Below, piece after piece: positions 7,422 to 13,581 of a stretch of DNA of 13,581 nucleotides. Under the pieces are notes generated by a model. That model made no database searches and was not told the DNA's origin. It saw nothing but the letters and a program-made list of their open reading frames with translations. The stretch lies in contig CAJYIG010000085.1 of the NCBI GenBank assembly GCA_913774725.1, positions 1 to 13,581 on the forward strand. The letters are read 5' to 3'. Source of the stretch: an uncultured Curtobacterium sp. (GTDB lineage: Bacteria; Actinomycetota; Actinomycetes; Actinomycetales; Microbacteriaceae). The first letter of the stretch is position 1, and the number at the start of each line of letters is the position of its first letter. The position numbers and the translations under genes were made by a program.

Positions 7422-8738
7422 TCAGATCCCGCGAGCGGGGATCGTCGCGCGCAGCGGTTCCGGAAGCAGGTCACCGTGCGCGACCACGAGGTCGTTGCAC
7501 AGCTCCCAGATCTGCTCGGGCGTGAGCGTCGAGGACGCGTTCGGGTCCATGAGCACCGCCTGCCGGACCGCGACGGGGTCACCGGTCCGCGCGGCGTGCA
7601 CCGTGAGCTCGTTCACGGAGATGTACGGCCGGTTCAGCGCCGCGGCCTGCACGGGGAGCGCACCCATCGGGATCGGTGCGATGCCGCCGGCGCCGACCGT
7701 GGTCGGGACCTCGACGACGCACCCGTCCGGCAGGTTGTCGATCAGCCCGGCGTTGGACACGTTCGCGTGGATCTCGCGCTCGGTACCGGTCACCAGTGAG
7801 TGGATGACCTGCGGGGCGTACTCCGATGCGCCCTCCTCGAGCTGCACGGGCCGACCGGCCGCCAGGTCACGCTCGGCCGCCTCGAACTCCGCGACGTTGT
7901 CCTCGGAGATGCCGATGTACTCGAGCGGACGCAGGCGGAACCGGTCGACCTGTTCCGGCGAGCGGAGGAACCACGACAGGTACTCGGACGAGTGCTCGCT
8001 CGTCTCCGTCGGGTAGAAGCCGATCCGCTTGAACATCTCCACCCGGACCCGGCGTTCGAGTTCGGGGTCCTGCCGGATGCGCTCGCGGAGCCGGGGGTAG
8101 AGGTCCTCGCCCTCGTGCGTCCACTCGAGCAGCCACGACTGGTGGTTGACGCCCGCCGCGCGGAACCGGGTCTGCTCGACGTCGAGGCCGACGAGCTCGG
8201 CGAGGTCGTGCGCCGTCCAGTAGACGCTGTGGCAGAGCCCGAGCGCGGTGATGTCCGGCGCGACGGTGTTCGCCCACCAGATGTTCATCGCCATCGGGTT
8301 CGTGTAGTTGAGCAGGACCGCGTCCGGGGCGACCTCGCGCATGTCCGCGGTCAGCTCGGTGAGGAACGGGAAGGTCCGGAGCGCCCGGAACACGCCGCCG
8401 ACACCGGTGGTGTCGCCGATCGTCTGGTGCAGGCCGTACCGCTCCGGGATCTCGAGGTCGGTCCGGGTCGCCGCGATCCCGCCGATCTGCACCATGTCGA
8501 CGACGAAGTCGGCGTCGGCCAGGGCACGACGGCGGTCGGTCGTCGCGGTGACGGTGACCGGACGCCCGAGGCGCTCGCTCACCTGGCGGGCGGTGGCCTC
8601 GGCGACGGCGAGGCGACGCTCGTCGACGTCGAACAGCCGGAGGTCCAGGTCGGGGAGGTCGTCGTAGCGCAGCAGGTCGGCGAGCAGCTGTCGGGTGAAG
8701 ACGACGCTGCCGGCGCCGACGAACACGATGCGGGTCAC
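7422..8738 (-). CDS. melA: GH4 alpha-galactosidase (MelA-type, NAD+/Mn2+-dependent)
   Basis: A 438-residue enzyme, close to the E. coli MelA length (about 450). Family 4 hydrolases split the glycosidic bond in the cytoplasm by a redox-elimination route using NAD+ and a divalent metal. The NAD-binding motif VGAGSVVF is at 7-14. Further family marks are YGLHQTIGDTTGVGGVFRALRT (101-122), NYTNPMAMN (144-152), the metal-ligand motif CHSV (169-172), AGVNHQ with the second metal His (195-200), TSEHSSEY (246-253) and DGLIDNLP-like AGLIDNLPDGC (330-340). CHSV and overall similarity to MelA favour alpha-galactosidase over the 6-phospho-glucosidase or alpha-glucuronidase branches. There is no signal peptide. 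The start is GTG at 8738. It is first in its operon and feeds from the linked importer. Confidence 0.93.
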   Translation of the reverse strand: MTRIVFVGAGSVVFTRQLLADLLRYDDLPDLDLRLFDVDERRLAVAEATARQVSERLGRPVTVTATTDRRRALADADFVVDMVQIGGIAATRTDLEIPERYGLHQTIGDTTGVGGVFRALRTFPFLTELTADMREVAPDAVLLNYTNPMAMNIWWANTVAPDITALGLCHSVYWTAHDLAELVGLDVEQTRFRAAGVNHQSWLLEWTHEGEDLYPRLRERIRQDPELERRVRVEMFKRIGFYPTETSEHSSEYLSWFLRSPEQVDRFRLRPLEYIGISEDNVAEFEAAERDLAAGRPVQLEEGASEYAPQVIHSLVTGTEREIHANVSNAGLIDNLPDGCVVEVPTTVGAGGIAPIPMGALPVQAAALNRPYISVNELTVHAARTGDPVAVRQAVLMDPNASSTLTPEQIWELCNDLVVAHGDLLPEPLRATIPARGI

Positions 8739-8962
8739 GGGAAGCCCTTCGTTCGGGGTACCGCCGAGGGTCGGCGGACGGAACCACCTGCGGTGGCAGA
8801 AGGCACGGAGGGGTGGGAGGGCGCGCTTCCCGACACGGTTCCCTGCGGTGCGCGGCCTCGACGGGGTTCGCCGGCCGGGCCCCACGGTAGGGGGCACTGG
8901 CGACGACCACCACGCGACCTGGTGAACCGCGCAGGACGGATGCGCGTTCGGACGTCGGCCAC
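8739..8962 (-). promoter_or_regulatory. 224-bp leader/promoter gap upstream of the GH4 operon
   Basis: No gene is seen here. The GH4 leader contains two small perfect stem-loops: CCGCCGA/TCGGCGG (8761-8777, 3-nt loop) and CCACC/GGTGG (8784-8796, 3-nt loop). Next to the repressor stop, CGCGCA/TGCGCG (8929-8947) is a weak 6-bp hairpin that could end or pause the repressor transcript. TACCGT on the - strand (within 8882-8887) is a possible -10 box without a convincing -35. No copy of the TGATCG-type half-site found near 9770-9820 was noticed, so control may come by read-through from the repressor promoter or by another factor. Confidence 0.35.
8745..8750 (-). promoter_or_regulatory. Ribosome binding site that decides the GH4 start
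   Basis: GAAGGG (read 8750 to 8745) lies 6 nt before the GTG at 8738. The frame is open upstream to 8897, but that part is low-complexity and has no GH4 similarity, whereas TRIVFVGAGS begins exactly at this GTG, as in MelA. Confidence 0.75.
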
Positions 8963-9751
8963 TCAGGCGATGAGGACCTCGACCCCCGCCGCGGCGATCT
9001 GCTCAAGCGCCTCCCGTGGGGCGTGCTCGTCGGTCACCAGGACGGACACGTCCCCGATGTCGGCCATCCGTGCCATCGTCTGCCGTCCGACCTTCGACCC
9101 GTCGCACACGACGACCACCCGGTCAGCGTGCGTCACCATCACGCCGTTCGTCCGCGCCTCGGTGTCGTCGTGCGTCGTGACGCCGCCGGCGGCGCTGATG
9201 CCGTCGGTGCCGAGGAAGGCCGTCGTCACCTTGAACGCGGAGAACGCCGCCTCGGCCAGGGGTCCGACCGCCTCGAGCGAGGTCGCGCGGAGCGTCCCAC
9301 CGGTCAGGATCGTCTTCACCCGGGGGCTGCGCGAGACCTCCAGCGCGATCGTGACGGCGTTCGTGATCACGGTGAGGCCGTTCCGGTCGCCGAGTGCCCG
9401 GACGACCTCCATCGTCGTGGTCCCGCCGCTGACCGCGACGGCCTGGCGTCCGGACGGCAGGAGTCGTGCGGCGAGCCGACCGACCGCGCGCTTGGCGGCG
9501 TCGGCCTCGGACGCCCGCATCACGACCGGCAACTCGGGGAGCACGCCGACGGCCTCGACCCGGCCGTAGCTGCGACGGACGAGTCCACGCGCCTCGAGCT
9601 CGCTGAGGTCGCGCCGGACCGTGGCCGCGGAGACACCGCAGGCGCGGATGAGCTCGTCCGTCGTCGTCGAGCCCTGCTCGCGCACCCGCTCGAGGATGTC
9701 CCGCATGCGGTCCCGCCGCTTGCGGCCGACGTCCGGAGAGTCGTTGTCCAT
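8963..9751 (-). CDS. DeoR-family transcriptional regulator of the sugar island
   Basis: A 262-residue protein from the ATG at 9751. The N-terminal DeoR helix-turn-helix covers about 14-65: RRDRMRDILERVREQG, then TTTDELIRACGVSAATVRRDLSELEARGLVRRSYG. The C-terminal DeoRC effector domain has VSGGTTTMEVVRAL (107-120), TGGTLR (150-155), GTDGIS (181-186) and CDGSK (216-220), the sugar-phosphate-binding fold typical of these repressors. A longer form from ATG 9778 (271 aa) is possible but its start codon lies inside the proposed operator half-site (9770-9777 and adjacent) and has no ribosome site, so the shorter form is preferred. It is divergent from the gatZ operon and upstream of the GH4 operon on the same strand. 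The effector is probably a sugar phosphate such as tagatose-6-phosphate (inference). Confidence 0.93.
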   Translation of the reverse strand: MDNDSPDVGRKRRDRMRDILERVREQGSTTTDELIRACGVSAATVRRDLSELEARGLVRRSYGRVEAVGVLPELPVVMRASEADAAKRAVGRLAARLLPSGRQAVAVSGGTTTMEVVRALGDRNGLTVITNAVTIALEVSRSPRVKTILTGGTLRATSLEAVGPLAEAAFSAFKVTTAFLGTDGISAAGGVTTHDDTEARTNGVMVTHADRVVVVCDGSKVGRQTMARMADIGDVSVLVTDEHAPREALEQIAAAGVEVLIA

Positions 9752-9769
9752 GGACCCATCATGCGCCAG

Positions 9770-9826
9770 AACGATCATTGCGAATGACCGGAGTGATCGT
9801 TACGGCAGCGGAACTGATCGGTCGTT
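9770..9826. promoter_or_regulatory. Probable operator cluster of the DeoR-type regulator in the divergent gap
   Basis: AACGATCA (9770-9777) and TGATCGTT (9794-9801) are a perfect 8-bp inverted repeat with a 16-bp spacer. A similar direct half-site, TGACCG, is at 9785-9790, and TGATCGGTCGTT is at 9815-9826. The TGA steps are 9 and 21 bp, so sites fall partly on the same helical face. The cluster lies just upstream of the repressor start (9751) and upstream of gatZ (9910), the expected place for a repressor controlling both. No clear -35/-10 pair could be assigned on either strand. Confidence 0.6.
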
Positions 9827-9842
9827 GCCGACACTGAGACCG

Positions 9843-9868
9843 GACGCGGCGCCGGACGGTGCCGCGTC
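9843..9868 (+). other. Leader hairpin upstream of gatZ
   Basis: Arms 9843-9853 and 9858-9868 form an 11-bp stem with a single G-U wobble (9851/9860) and a GGAC tetraloop. It ends 41 nt before the gatZ start codon and 30 nt before its ribosome site. It has no following T-run. It could be an attenuator, an mRNA-stabilising 5' structure, or part of the regulatory DNA. No known riboswitch core is recognised. Confidence 0.5.
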
Positions 9869-9898
9869 GGCAGCGCCGCCGACCGCGGCGCACGCACC

Positions 9899-9903
9899 AG
9901 GAG
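9899..9903 (+). promoter_or_regulatory. Ribosome binding site that decides the gatZ start
   Basis: AGGAG lies 6 nt before the GTG at 9910. The frame is open upstream to an ATG at 9859, but the intervening residues (RRQRRRPRRTHQENH) are Arg-rich and unlike GatZ/KbaZ, and that ATG lies inside the leader hairpin. Confidence 0.8.
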
Positions 9904-9909
9904 AACCAC

Positions 9910-11238
9910 GTGAACCCCATCACTGCGCTCGTCGCTCGCCACCGTGCCGGATCCGGTGAGGGCATGTACTCGGTCTGCTCGGCGAACCCCTACGTGCTGC
10001 GGGCCTCGATGCGCCAGGCGCTCGAGGACGACGCACCGCTGCTCGTCGAGGCGACCTCGAACCAGGTCGACCAGTTCGGCGGCTACACCGGCATGACGCC
10101 CGCGGCCTTCCGCGCGGCGGTGCTCGACCTCGCCAGTGCTGAAGGCTTCCCGGCCGACCGGTTGATCCTCGGCGGGGACCACCTCGGCCCGAACACGTGG
10201 CAGGACCGCCCGGCCGACGAGGCCATGCCGCTCGCCGTCGACCTCGTCCGCGCCTACGTCGCTGCCGGCTACACGAAGATCCACCTCGACTGCAGCATGC
10301 CGCTGCAGGGCGAGACCGCTCCGCTGACCGACGCCGTCGTCGCCGAGCGGGCCGCGGTGCTGCTCGCCGCCGCGGAGTCCGCCGCCACCGACGCCGGGAT
10401 CGACCGCGACGGCATCGTCTACGTCATCGGCACCGAGGTCCCGACCCCCGGCGGGGCGAAGGAGACGCTGCACGACCTCGTGCCGACCCCGGCGACGGCG
10501 GCGGTCGGCACGCTCGACGTGCACCGCGCCGCGTTCGCGCGCGCCGGGCTCGCCGACGTCTGGCCGCGCGTCGTCGCCCTCGTCGTGCAGCCCGCTGTGG
10601 AGTTCGACCACCTGCAGGTCATCGACTACGTCCCCGAGGCCACGGCCGCCCTGCAGGAGGTCATCGAGGCGACGCCCGGGCTCGTGTACGAGGCGCACTC
10701 GACCGACTACCAGACGCCCGAGGCGCTCCGTGCCCTGGTCGACGACCACTGGGCGGTGCTCAAGGTCGGTCCCGGCCTGACCTTCGGGCTCCGCGAGGCA
10801 CTGTTCGCCCTCGACGCCCTCGAGTCGGAGCTCGTGCCGGACGGCACCGCGACCGACCTGCGCGGCGTCGTCGAGCGCCGCATGCTCGCGGAGCCGGGTC
10901 GGTGGGAGCGCTACTACGAGGGCGACGAGCACGAGCAGCGCATCGCCCGCACCTACAGCTACAGCGACCGCATGCGCTACTACTGGCCGGACCCGGAGAT
11001 CACCGCCGCGACCGAGGCGCTCCTGCGGAGCCTCGACGAGGTCGGCCTCCCGCTGCCCCTGCTGAGCCAGCACCTGCCCCTGCAGTACGAGCGGGTCCGC
11101 GAGGGCCTGCTGCCGAACCGCGCCGAGGACATCGTGCTCGACCGGGTCCGCGACGTCCTGCGCCCGTACTCCGCAGCCGTCGCCCCGCGCGAGCGTGTCG
11201 ACGCGGCCGCCACCACCACCAGCAAGGAGTCCCTGTGA
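9910..11238 (+). CDS. GatZ/KbaZ-family protein (tagatose-bisphosphate aldolase subunit or tagatose-6-phosphate 4-epimerase)
   Basis: A 442-residue protein, slightly longer than E. coli GatZ/KbaZ (about 420). The N-terminus MNPITALVARHRAG...GMYSVCSANPYVL matches KbaZ closely. Conserved blocks are LLVEATSNQVDQFGGYTGM (44-62), LILGGDHLGPNTW (85-97), KIHLDCSM (123-130), IGTEVPTPGGA (173-183), YEAHSTDYQTP (260-270) and LKVGPGLTFGLREALFAL (284-301), a TIM-barrel fold with conserved His and Asp likely to bind metal. In E. coli this family is the non-catalytic partner of the GatY/KbaY aldolase. A family member in Agrobacterium has been described as a D-tagatose-6-phosphate 4-epimerase. No GatY-like gene is visible here, so the epimerase role is attractive. 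Its stop overlaps the agaS start (GTGA). Family membership is sure; the reaction is open. Confidence 0.92.
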   Translation: MNPITALVARHRAGSGEGMYSVCSANPYVLRASMRQALEDDAPLLVEATSNQVDQFGGYTGMTPAAFRAAVLDLASAEGFPADRLILGGDHLGPNTWQDRPADEAMPLAVDLVRAYVAAGYTKIHLDCSMPLQGETAPLTDAVVAERAAVLLAAAESAATDAGIDRDGIVYVIGTEVPTPGGAKETLHDLVPTPATAAVGTLDVHRAAFARAGLADVWPRVVALVVQPAVEFDHLQVIDYVPEATAALQEVIEATPGLVYEAHSTDYQTPEALRALVDDHWAVLKVGPGLTFGLREALFALDALESELVPDGTATDLRGVVERRMLAEPGRWERYYEGDEHEQRIARTYSYSDRMRYYWPDPEITAATEALLRSLDEVGLPLPLLSQHLPLQYERVREGLLPNRAEDIVLDRVRDVLRPYSAAVAPRERVDAAATTTSKESL

Positions 11239-12368
11239 CCACGACCGCCCCCGTCCGCGCCGACGAGACCGCGACCCACCGCGAGATCCTGCAGCAGCCG
11301 GAGAGCTGGCAGCGCCTCGTGGCGTCGCTCGACGACCGCCGTGCCGCGCTCGACGCCTTCCTGCAGCCGCTGCTCGCCAACCCGGACCTGCGCATCGTGC
11401 TCACCGGGGCCGGCACCTCGGCGTTCGTCGGGGACATCGCGAGCGTCGACCTGCGCCGGCACCTCGGCCGTCGCGTCGAGTCGATCGCCACGACCGACGT
11501 CGTCGCGGACCCGCACGGCTCGCTCGGCGAGGCGGGCCGGGTGCTCCTGGTCTCCTTCGCCCGCTCGGGCAACAGCCCGGAGAGCGTCGCGGCGACCCGC
11601 GTCGTCGACGACGTCGCACCCGGCGCGCACCACCTGGTCGTCACCTGCGACCCCGCCGGCGCCCTCGCCCGCGAGCACCGCGGGCAGGACCGGTCCTTCG
11701 TCCTCGACATGCCGGCCGAGACGAACGACACCGGCTTCGCCATGACGTCGAGCTTCTCCACGATGCTGCTGGCCGTGCTCCTGGCCTTCCGGCCGGAGCT
11801 CGCGTCCGGCACCGGCGCGCTGGTCGCGGCGGCACGGTCGATCGCCGGCCTGGAGGCTCGGATCGCGTCGCTCGCGGAGGGCACCGAACGCGTCGTCTAC
11901 CTGGGCAGCGGTGCGCTGCAGGGCCTGGCCCGCGAGTCCGCACTGAAGCTGCTCGAGCTCACCGCCGGCGAGGTCGTGTCGTTCTTCGACACCCCGCTCG
12001 GCTTCCGGCACGGGCCGAAGGCCGTCGCGGGTGCGCACACCCTGGTGGTCGTCTACGGCTCGTCCGACCCGTACACGGCGCGGTACGACGCGGACATCCT
12101 CCGCGAGCTCCGCGGGGACGGGGCCGTCCGGGTCGTCTCGGTCGGCTGCGACGCAGACGACGAGCGTTCCTTCCCGCTCGACGACCTGGCGGGTCTCGAC
12201 GACGCACTCCGCAGCGTGGCCCTGGTCGGCTTCGCGCAGCTCCTGGCGCTCGCCACGTCGGTCGCGCACGGGTGCACGCCGGACAACCCGTTCCCGGGCG
12301 GTTCGGTCAACCGCGTCGTGCAGGGCGTGACCATCCACGACCACCGCGACGGAGCCGCACGGCCATGA
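11235..12368 (+). CDS. agaS: AgaS-type SIS-domain sugar-phosphate deaminase/isomerase (galactosamine-6-phosphate)
   Basis: A 377-residue protein with two SIS sugar-phosphate-binding domains, very like E. coli AgaS along its length. SIS-1 shows IVLTGAGTSAFVGDI (54-68) and SFARSGNSPESVAA (107-120). The PAETNDTGFAMTSSFSTM block (160-177) follows. SIS-2 has VYLGSGALQGLARESALKLLELTAGE (221-246), FFDTPLGFRHGPK (250-262) and the C-terminal NRVVQGVTIH (359-368). AgaS converts galactosamine-6-phosphate to tagatose-6-phosphate plus ammonia in the cytoplasm. The start is GTG at 11235, with AAGGAG at 11224-11229. It overlaps both neighbours by 4 bp, indicating strict co-translation with the GatZ protein and the kinase. 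Alternative: action on another amino- or keto-sugar phosphate; the deaminase/isomerase class is secure. Confidence 0.93.
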   Translation: MTTTAPVRADETATHREILQQPESWQRLVASLDDRRAALDAFLQPLLANPDLRIVLTGAGTSAFVGDIASVDLRRHLGRRVESIATTDVVADPHGSLGEAGRVLLVSFARSGNSPESVAATRVVDDVAPGAHHLVVTCDPAGALAREHRGQDRSFVLDMPAETNDTGFAMTSSFSTMLLAVLLAFRPELASGTGALVAAARSIAGLEARIASLAEGTERVVYLGSGALQGLARESALKLLELTAGEVVSFFDTPLGFRHGPKAVAGAHTLVVVYGSSDPYTARYDADILRELRGDGAVRVVSVGCDADDERSFPLDDLAGLDDALRSVALVGFAQLLALATSVAHGCTPDNPFPGGSVNRVVQGVTIHDHRDGAARP

Positions 12369-13342
12369 CCGTCTTCCTCGGCATGGACGGCGGCGGCACC
12401 AAGACCGCGTTCCTGCTCACCGACGGCGAGGGCACCACGCTCGCCGAGTCGCGCCAGCCGACCTGTTCCTGGTTCGACGCCGGCACCGGACTCGTCGGCG
12501 ACGTCGTCCGGGCGGGCGTCGACGCGGTGACGGCGGCGGCCGTCATCACCCCGGCGGACATCACCTCCGCGTACTTCGGCATCCCCGGACACGGGGAGTC
12601 GAGTCGGGACACCCCCGTGCTCGACGCCCTCCCCGCCGCGGTGCTCGGACACGACCGGTACTCCTGCGGCAACGACATGCTCGGCGGCTGGGCCGGCTCC
12701 CTGGCCGGTCGGGACGGCGTGAACGTCATCGCCGGCACCGGTTCGATGGCCTACGGCGAGCGCGGCGGCACCGCCCACCGCGTCGGCGGCTGGAGCGAGG
12801 TCTTCGGCGACGAGGGCTCCGCGTACTGGGTCGCCGTGCAGGGGCTCAACGCGTTCTCGCGGATGGCGGACGGCCGGCTCCCCCGGGGCCCGCTGCACGC
12901 CCTCGTGCGTGAGCGGGTCGGGGTGACCGAGGACCTCGACCTGATCGGCCTCGTCCCCGGCGTCGGCGGCCGCGACGACCACCTTCGCCAGGTCGGCGAC
13001 CGTGCCGCCGACGCCGGGGACGAGGCCGCTGCCGACGTGCTGCACCGCGCCGCGACCGAACTCACCACCCTCGTCGTCACGACCGTCCGTGCGCTCGGCT
13101 TCCCCGCGGACGAGCCCGTACCCGTGTCTTACTCGGGCGGGCTCTTCCGGGCGCCGCGGCTCCGCGATGAGTTCGCCGCCGCCCTGCACGCGCAGGACGC
13201 GGCCCTCGAGCTCGTCGAGCCCCGCCACGACCCGACCGTCGGCAGCGTCCTGGTCGCGATGCGTCGGGCCGGGGCACCGATCCCCGAGCGGTTCGCGGCG
13301 GACGTGCTCGCGGCGACCAGCTCCAGCGCCGCCGCACGCTGA
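12365..13342 (+). CDS. BadF/BadG/BcrA/BcrD-type ATPase, probable amino-sugar (GlcNAc/GalNAc-type) kinase
   Basis: A 325-residue member of the ASKHA (actin/hexokinase) fold, in the branch that includes N-acetylglucosamine kinases. The phosphate-1 motif MDGGGTKTAF is at 7-16, YSCGNDMLGGWAGS with a likely catalytic Asp at 99-112, the phosphate-2 motif VIAGTGSMAYG at 121-131, GGWSEVFGDEGSAYWV at 141-156, and the adenosine-region motif VSYSGGLFR at 254-262. It would phosphorylate a free sugar, most likely an amino sugar, to the 6-phosphate for AgaS. This is needed because sugars enter by ABC transport rather than a PTS. The ATG at 12365 overlaps the agaS stop (ATGA). GalNAc, galactosamine and GlcNAc cannot be told apart from the sequence. 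A 46-bp gap follows before the GH36 gene. Confidence 0.88.
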   Translation: MTVFLGMDGGGTKTAFLLTDGEGTTLAESRQPTCSWFDAGTGLVGDVVRAGVDAVTAAAVITPADITSAYFGIPGHGESSRDTPVLDALPAAVLGHDRYSCGNDMLGGWAGSLAGRDGVNVIAGTGSMAYGERGGTAHRVGGWSEVFGDEGSAYWVAVQGLNAFSRMADGRLPRGPLHALVRERVGVTEDLDLIGLVPGVGGRDDHLRQVGDRAADAGDEAAADVLHRAATELTTLVVTTVRALGFPADEPVPVSYSGGLFRAPRLRDEFAAALHAQDAALELVEPRHDPTVGSVLVAMRRAGAPIPERFAADVLAATSSSAAAR

Positions 13343-13374
13343 CACCGCGCACCGACATCGCGTACCGACACCAC

Positions 13375-13380
13375 GAGGAG
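13375..13380 (+). promoter_or_regulatory. Ribosome binding site supporting a TTG start for the GH36 gene
   Basis: GAGGAG lies 8 nt before the TTG at 13389. The encoded protein begins MQFTFEFDGLRVPANVSG, a plausible N-terminal beta-sandwich start, and no ATG or GTG in that frame is nearby, so the rare TTG start is accepted. Confidence 0.65.
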
Positions 13381-13388
13381 CCCCGCAG

Positions 13389-13581
13389 TTGCAGTTCACG
13401 TTCGAGTTCGACGGCCTCCGGGTCCCCGCGAACGTCTCCGGAGCACCCCGTCGAACGGCGGACGGGTGGATCGTCCCGGCGGGTCCCGTCGCGCTGCTCC
13501 ACCCGTTCGGTGCCGCAGCCGAGTTCTACCGGCACGGCTGGAACTCGTGGAGCCCGAGCGGGTGGACGCGTGTCGACGGCG
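13389..13581 (+). CDS. GH36-type alpha-galactosidase, N-terminal fragment (3' truncated by window)
   Basis: The frame is open from TTG 13389 to the window end, giving 64 complete codons. The fragment is part of the N-terminal beta-sandwich domain. It contains AAEFYRHGWNSWSPSGWTRVDG (about 43-64), which fits the conserved WQSW-type motif (here HGWNSWSP) of family 36 alpha-galactosidases that comes before the catalytic barrel. The catalytic Asp residues are outside the window. There is no signal peptide at the visible start, so the enzyme is probably cytoplasmic. It follows the kinase by 46 bp on the same strand and is probably in the same operon. It would be a second alpha-galactosidase of unrelated fold next to the GH4 enzyme. 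Acting on GalNAc-terminated or other substrates is possible. Confidence 0.75.
   Translation, partial: MQFTFEFDGLRVPANVSGAPRRTADGWIVPAGPVALLHPFGAAAEFYRHGWNSWSPSGWTRVDG

Noticed and set aside
4169..7582. Single open frame of 1137 codons on the - strand
   Set aside because: Only the last 300 codons (from 5071) encode a real protein, the permease. The upstream part is Arg/Pro-rich out-of-frame reading of the binding-protein and permease 1 genes.
9752..9778. Upstream ATG start (9778) for the DeoR-type regulator
   Set aside because: It has no ribosome site and its codon falls in or beside the operator half-site. The extra nine residues add nothing conserved. The ATG at 9751 is more likely, though leaderless use of 9778 is not excluded.
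9778..9806. TTGCGA ... TACGGC as a + strand -35/-10 pair for gatZ
   Set aside because: Spacing of 17 bp is right, but both boxes are poor matches and overlap the operator sites; not strong enough to annotate as a promoter.
10980..12344. 454-codon - strand frame opposite agaS
   Set aside because: Antisense shadow of gatZ and agaS with biased composition; no ribosome site or domain supports it.

Overview
The window is very G+C-rich (by eye around 70 %), tightly packed, and uses GTG and TTG starts, 4-bp ATGA/GTGA overlaps and lipoprotein-type ABC binding proteins with no linked ATPase. This points to a high-GC actinobacterium, most plausibly Microbacteriaceae (Curtobacterium-like). That placement is inferred from style, since no rRNA or marker gene is present. 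I see no mobile element, phage gene, CRISPR array, tRNA or rRNA.

Left arm (1-3930, + strand): the C-terminal part of a Gfo/Idh/MocA oxidoreductase, followed by a complete CUT1 sugar-importer set (lipoprotein binding protein, then two permeases). A perfect 10-bp stem-loop lies in the only sizeable gap, between binding protein and permease. Central spacer (3931-4168): the two operons converge here. It holds a 15-bp-stem terminator-like hairpin and then three tandem 53-bp hairpin units.

Middle arm (8738 down to 4169, - strand): a GH4 alpha-galactosidase (MelA type), then a second complete CUT1 set (lipoprotein, two permeases). Upstream on the same strand is a DeoR-family repressor (9751-8963). 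Right arm (9910 to the window end, + strand), divergent from the repressor: a GatZ/KbaZ-family protein, an AgaS-type SIS-domain sugar-phosphate deaminase/isomerase, a BadF/BadG-type sugar kinase, and the start of a GH36 alpha-galactosidase. The repressor/gatZ gap carries TGATCG-containing half-sites that look like operators, plus an 11-bp leader hairpin.

Taken together, positions 4169-13581 look like one catabolic island for alpha-galactosides that contain, or accompany, galactosamine or N-acetylgalactosamine. The ABC system imports the sugar, the GH4 and GH36 enzymes release galactose-type residues, the kinase phosphorylates an amino sugar, AgaS deaminates galactosamine-6-phosphate to tagatose-6-phosphate, and the GatZ-like protein handles the tagatose phosphate. 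Neither the catalytic aldolase subunit (GatY/KbaY) nor a tagatose-6-phosphate kinase is visible. This makes it worth asking whether the GatZ protein acts alone as a tagatose-6-phosphate 4-epimerase, giving fructose-6-phosphate directly. The left operon appears to be a separate sugar system whose substrate cannot be read from the sequence.
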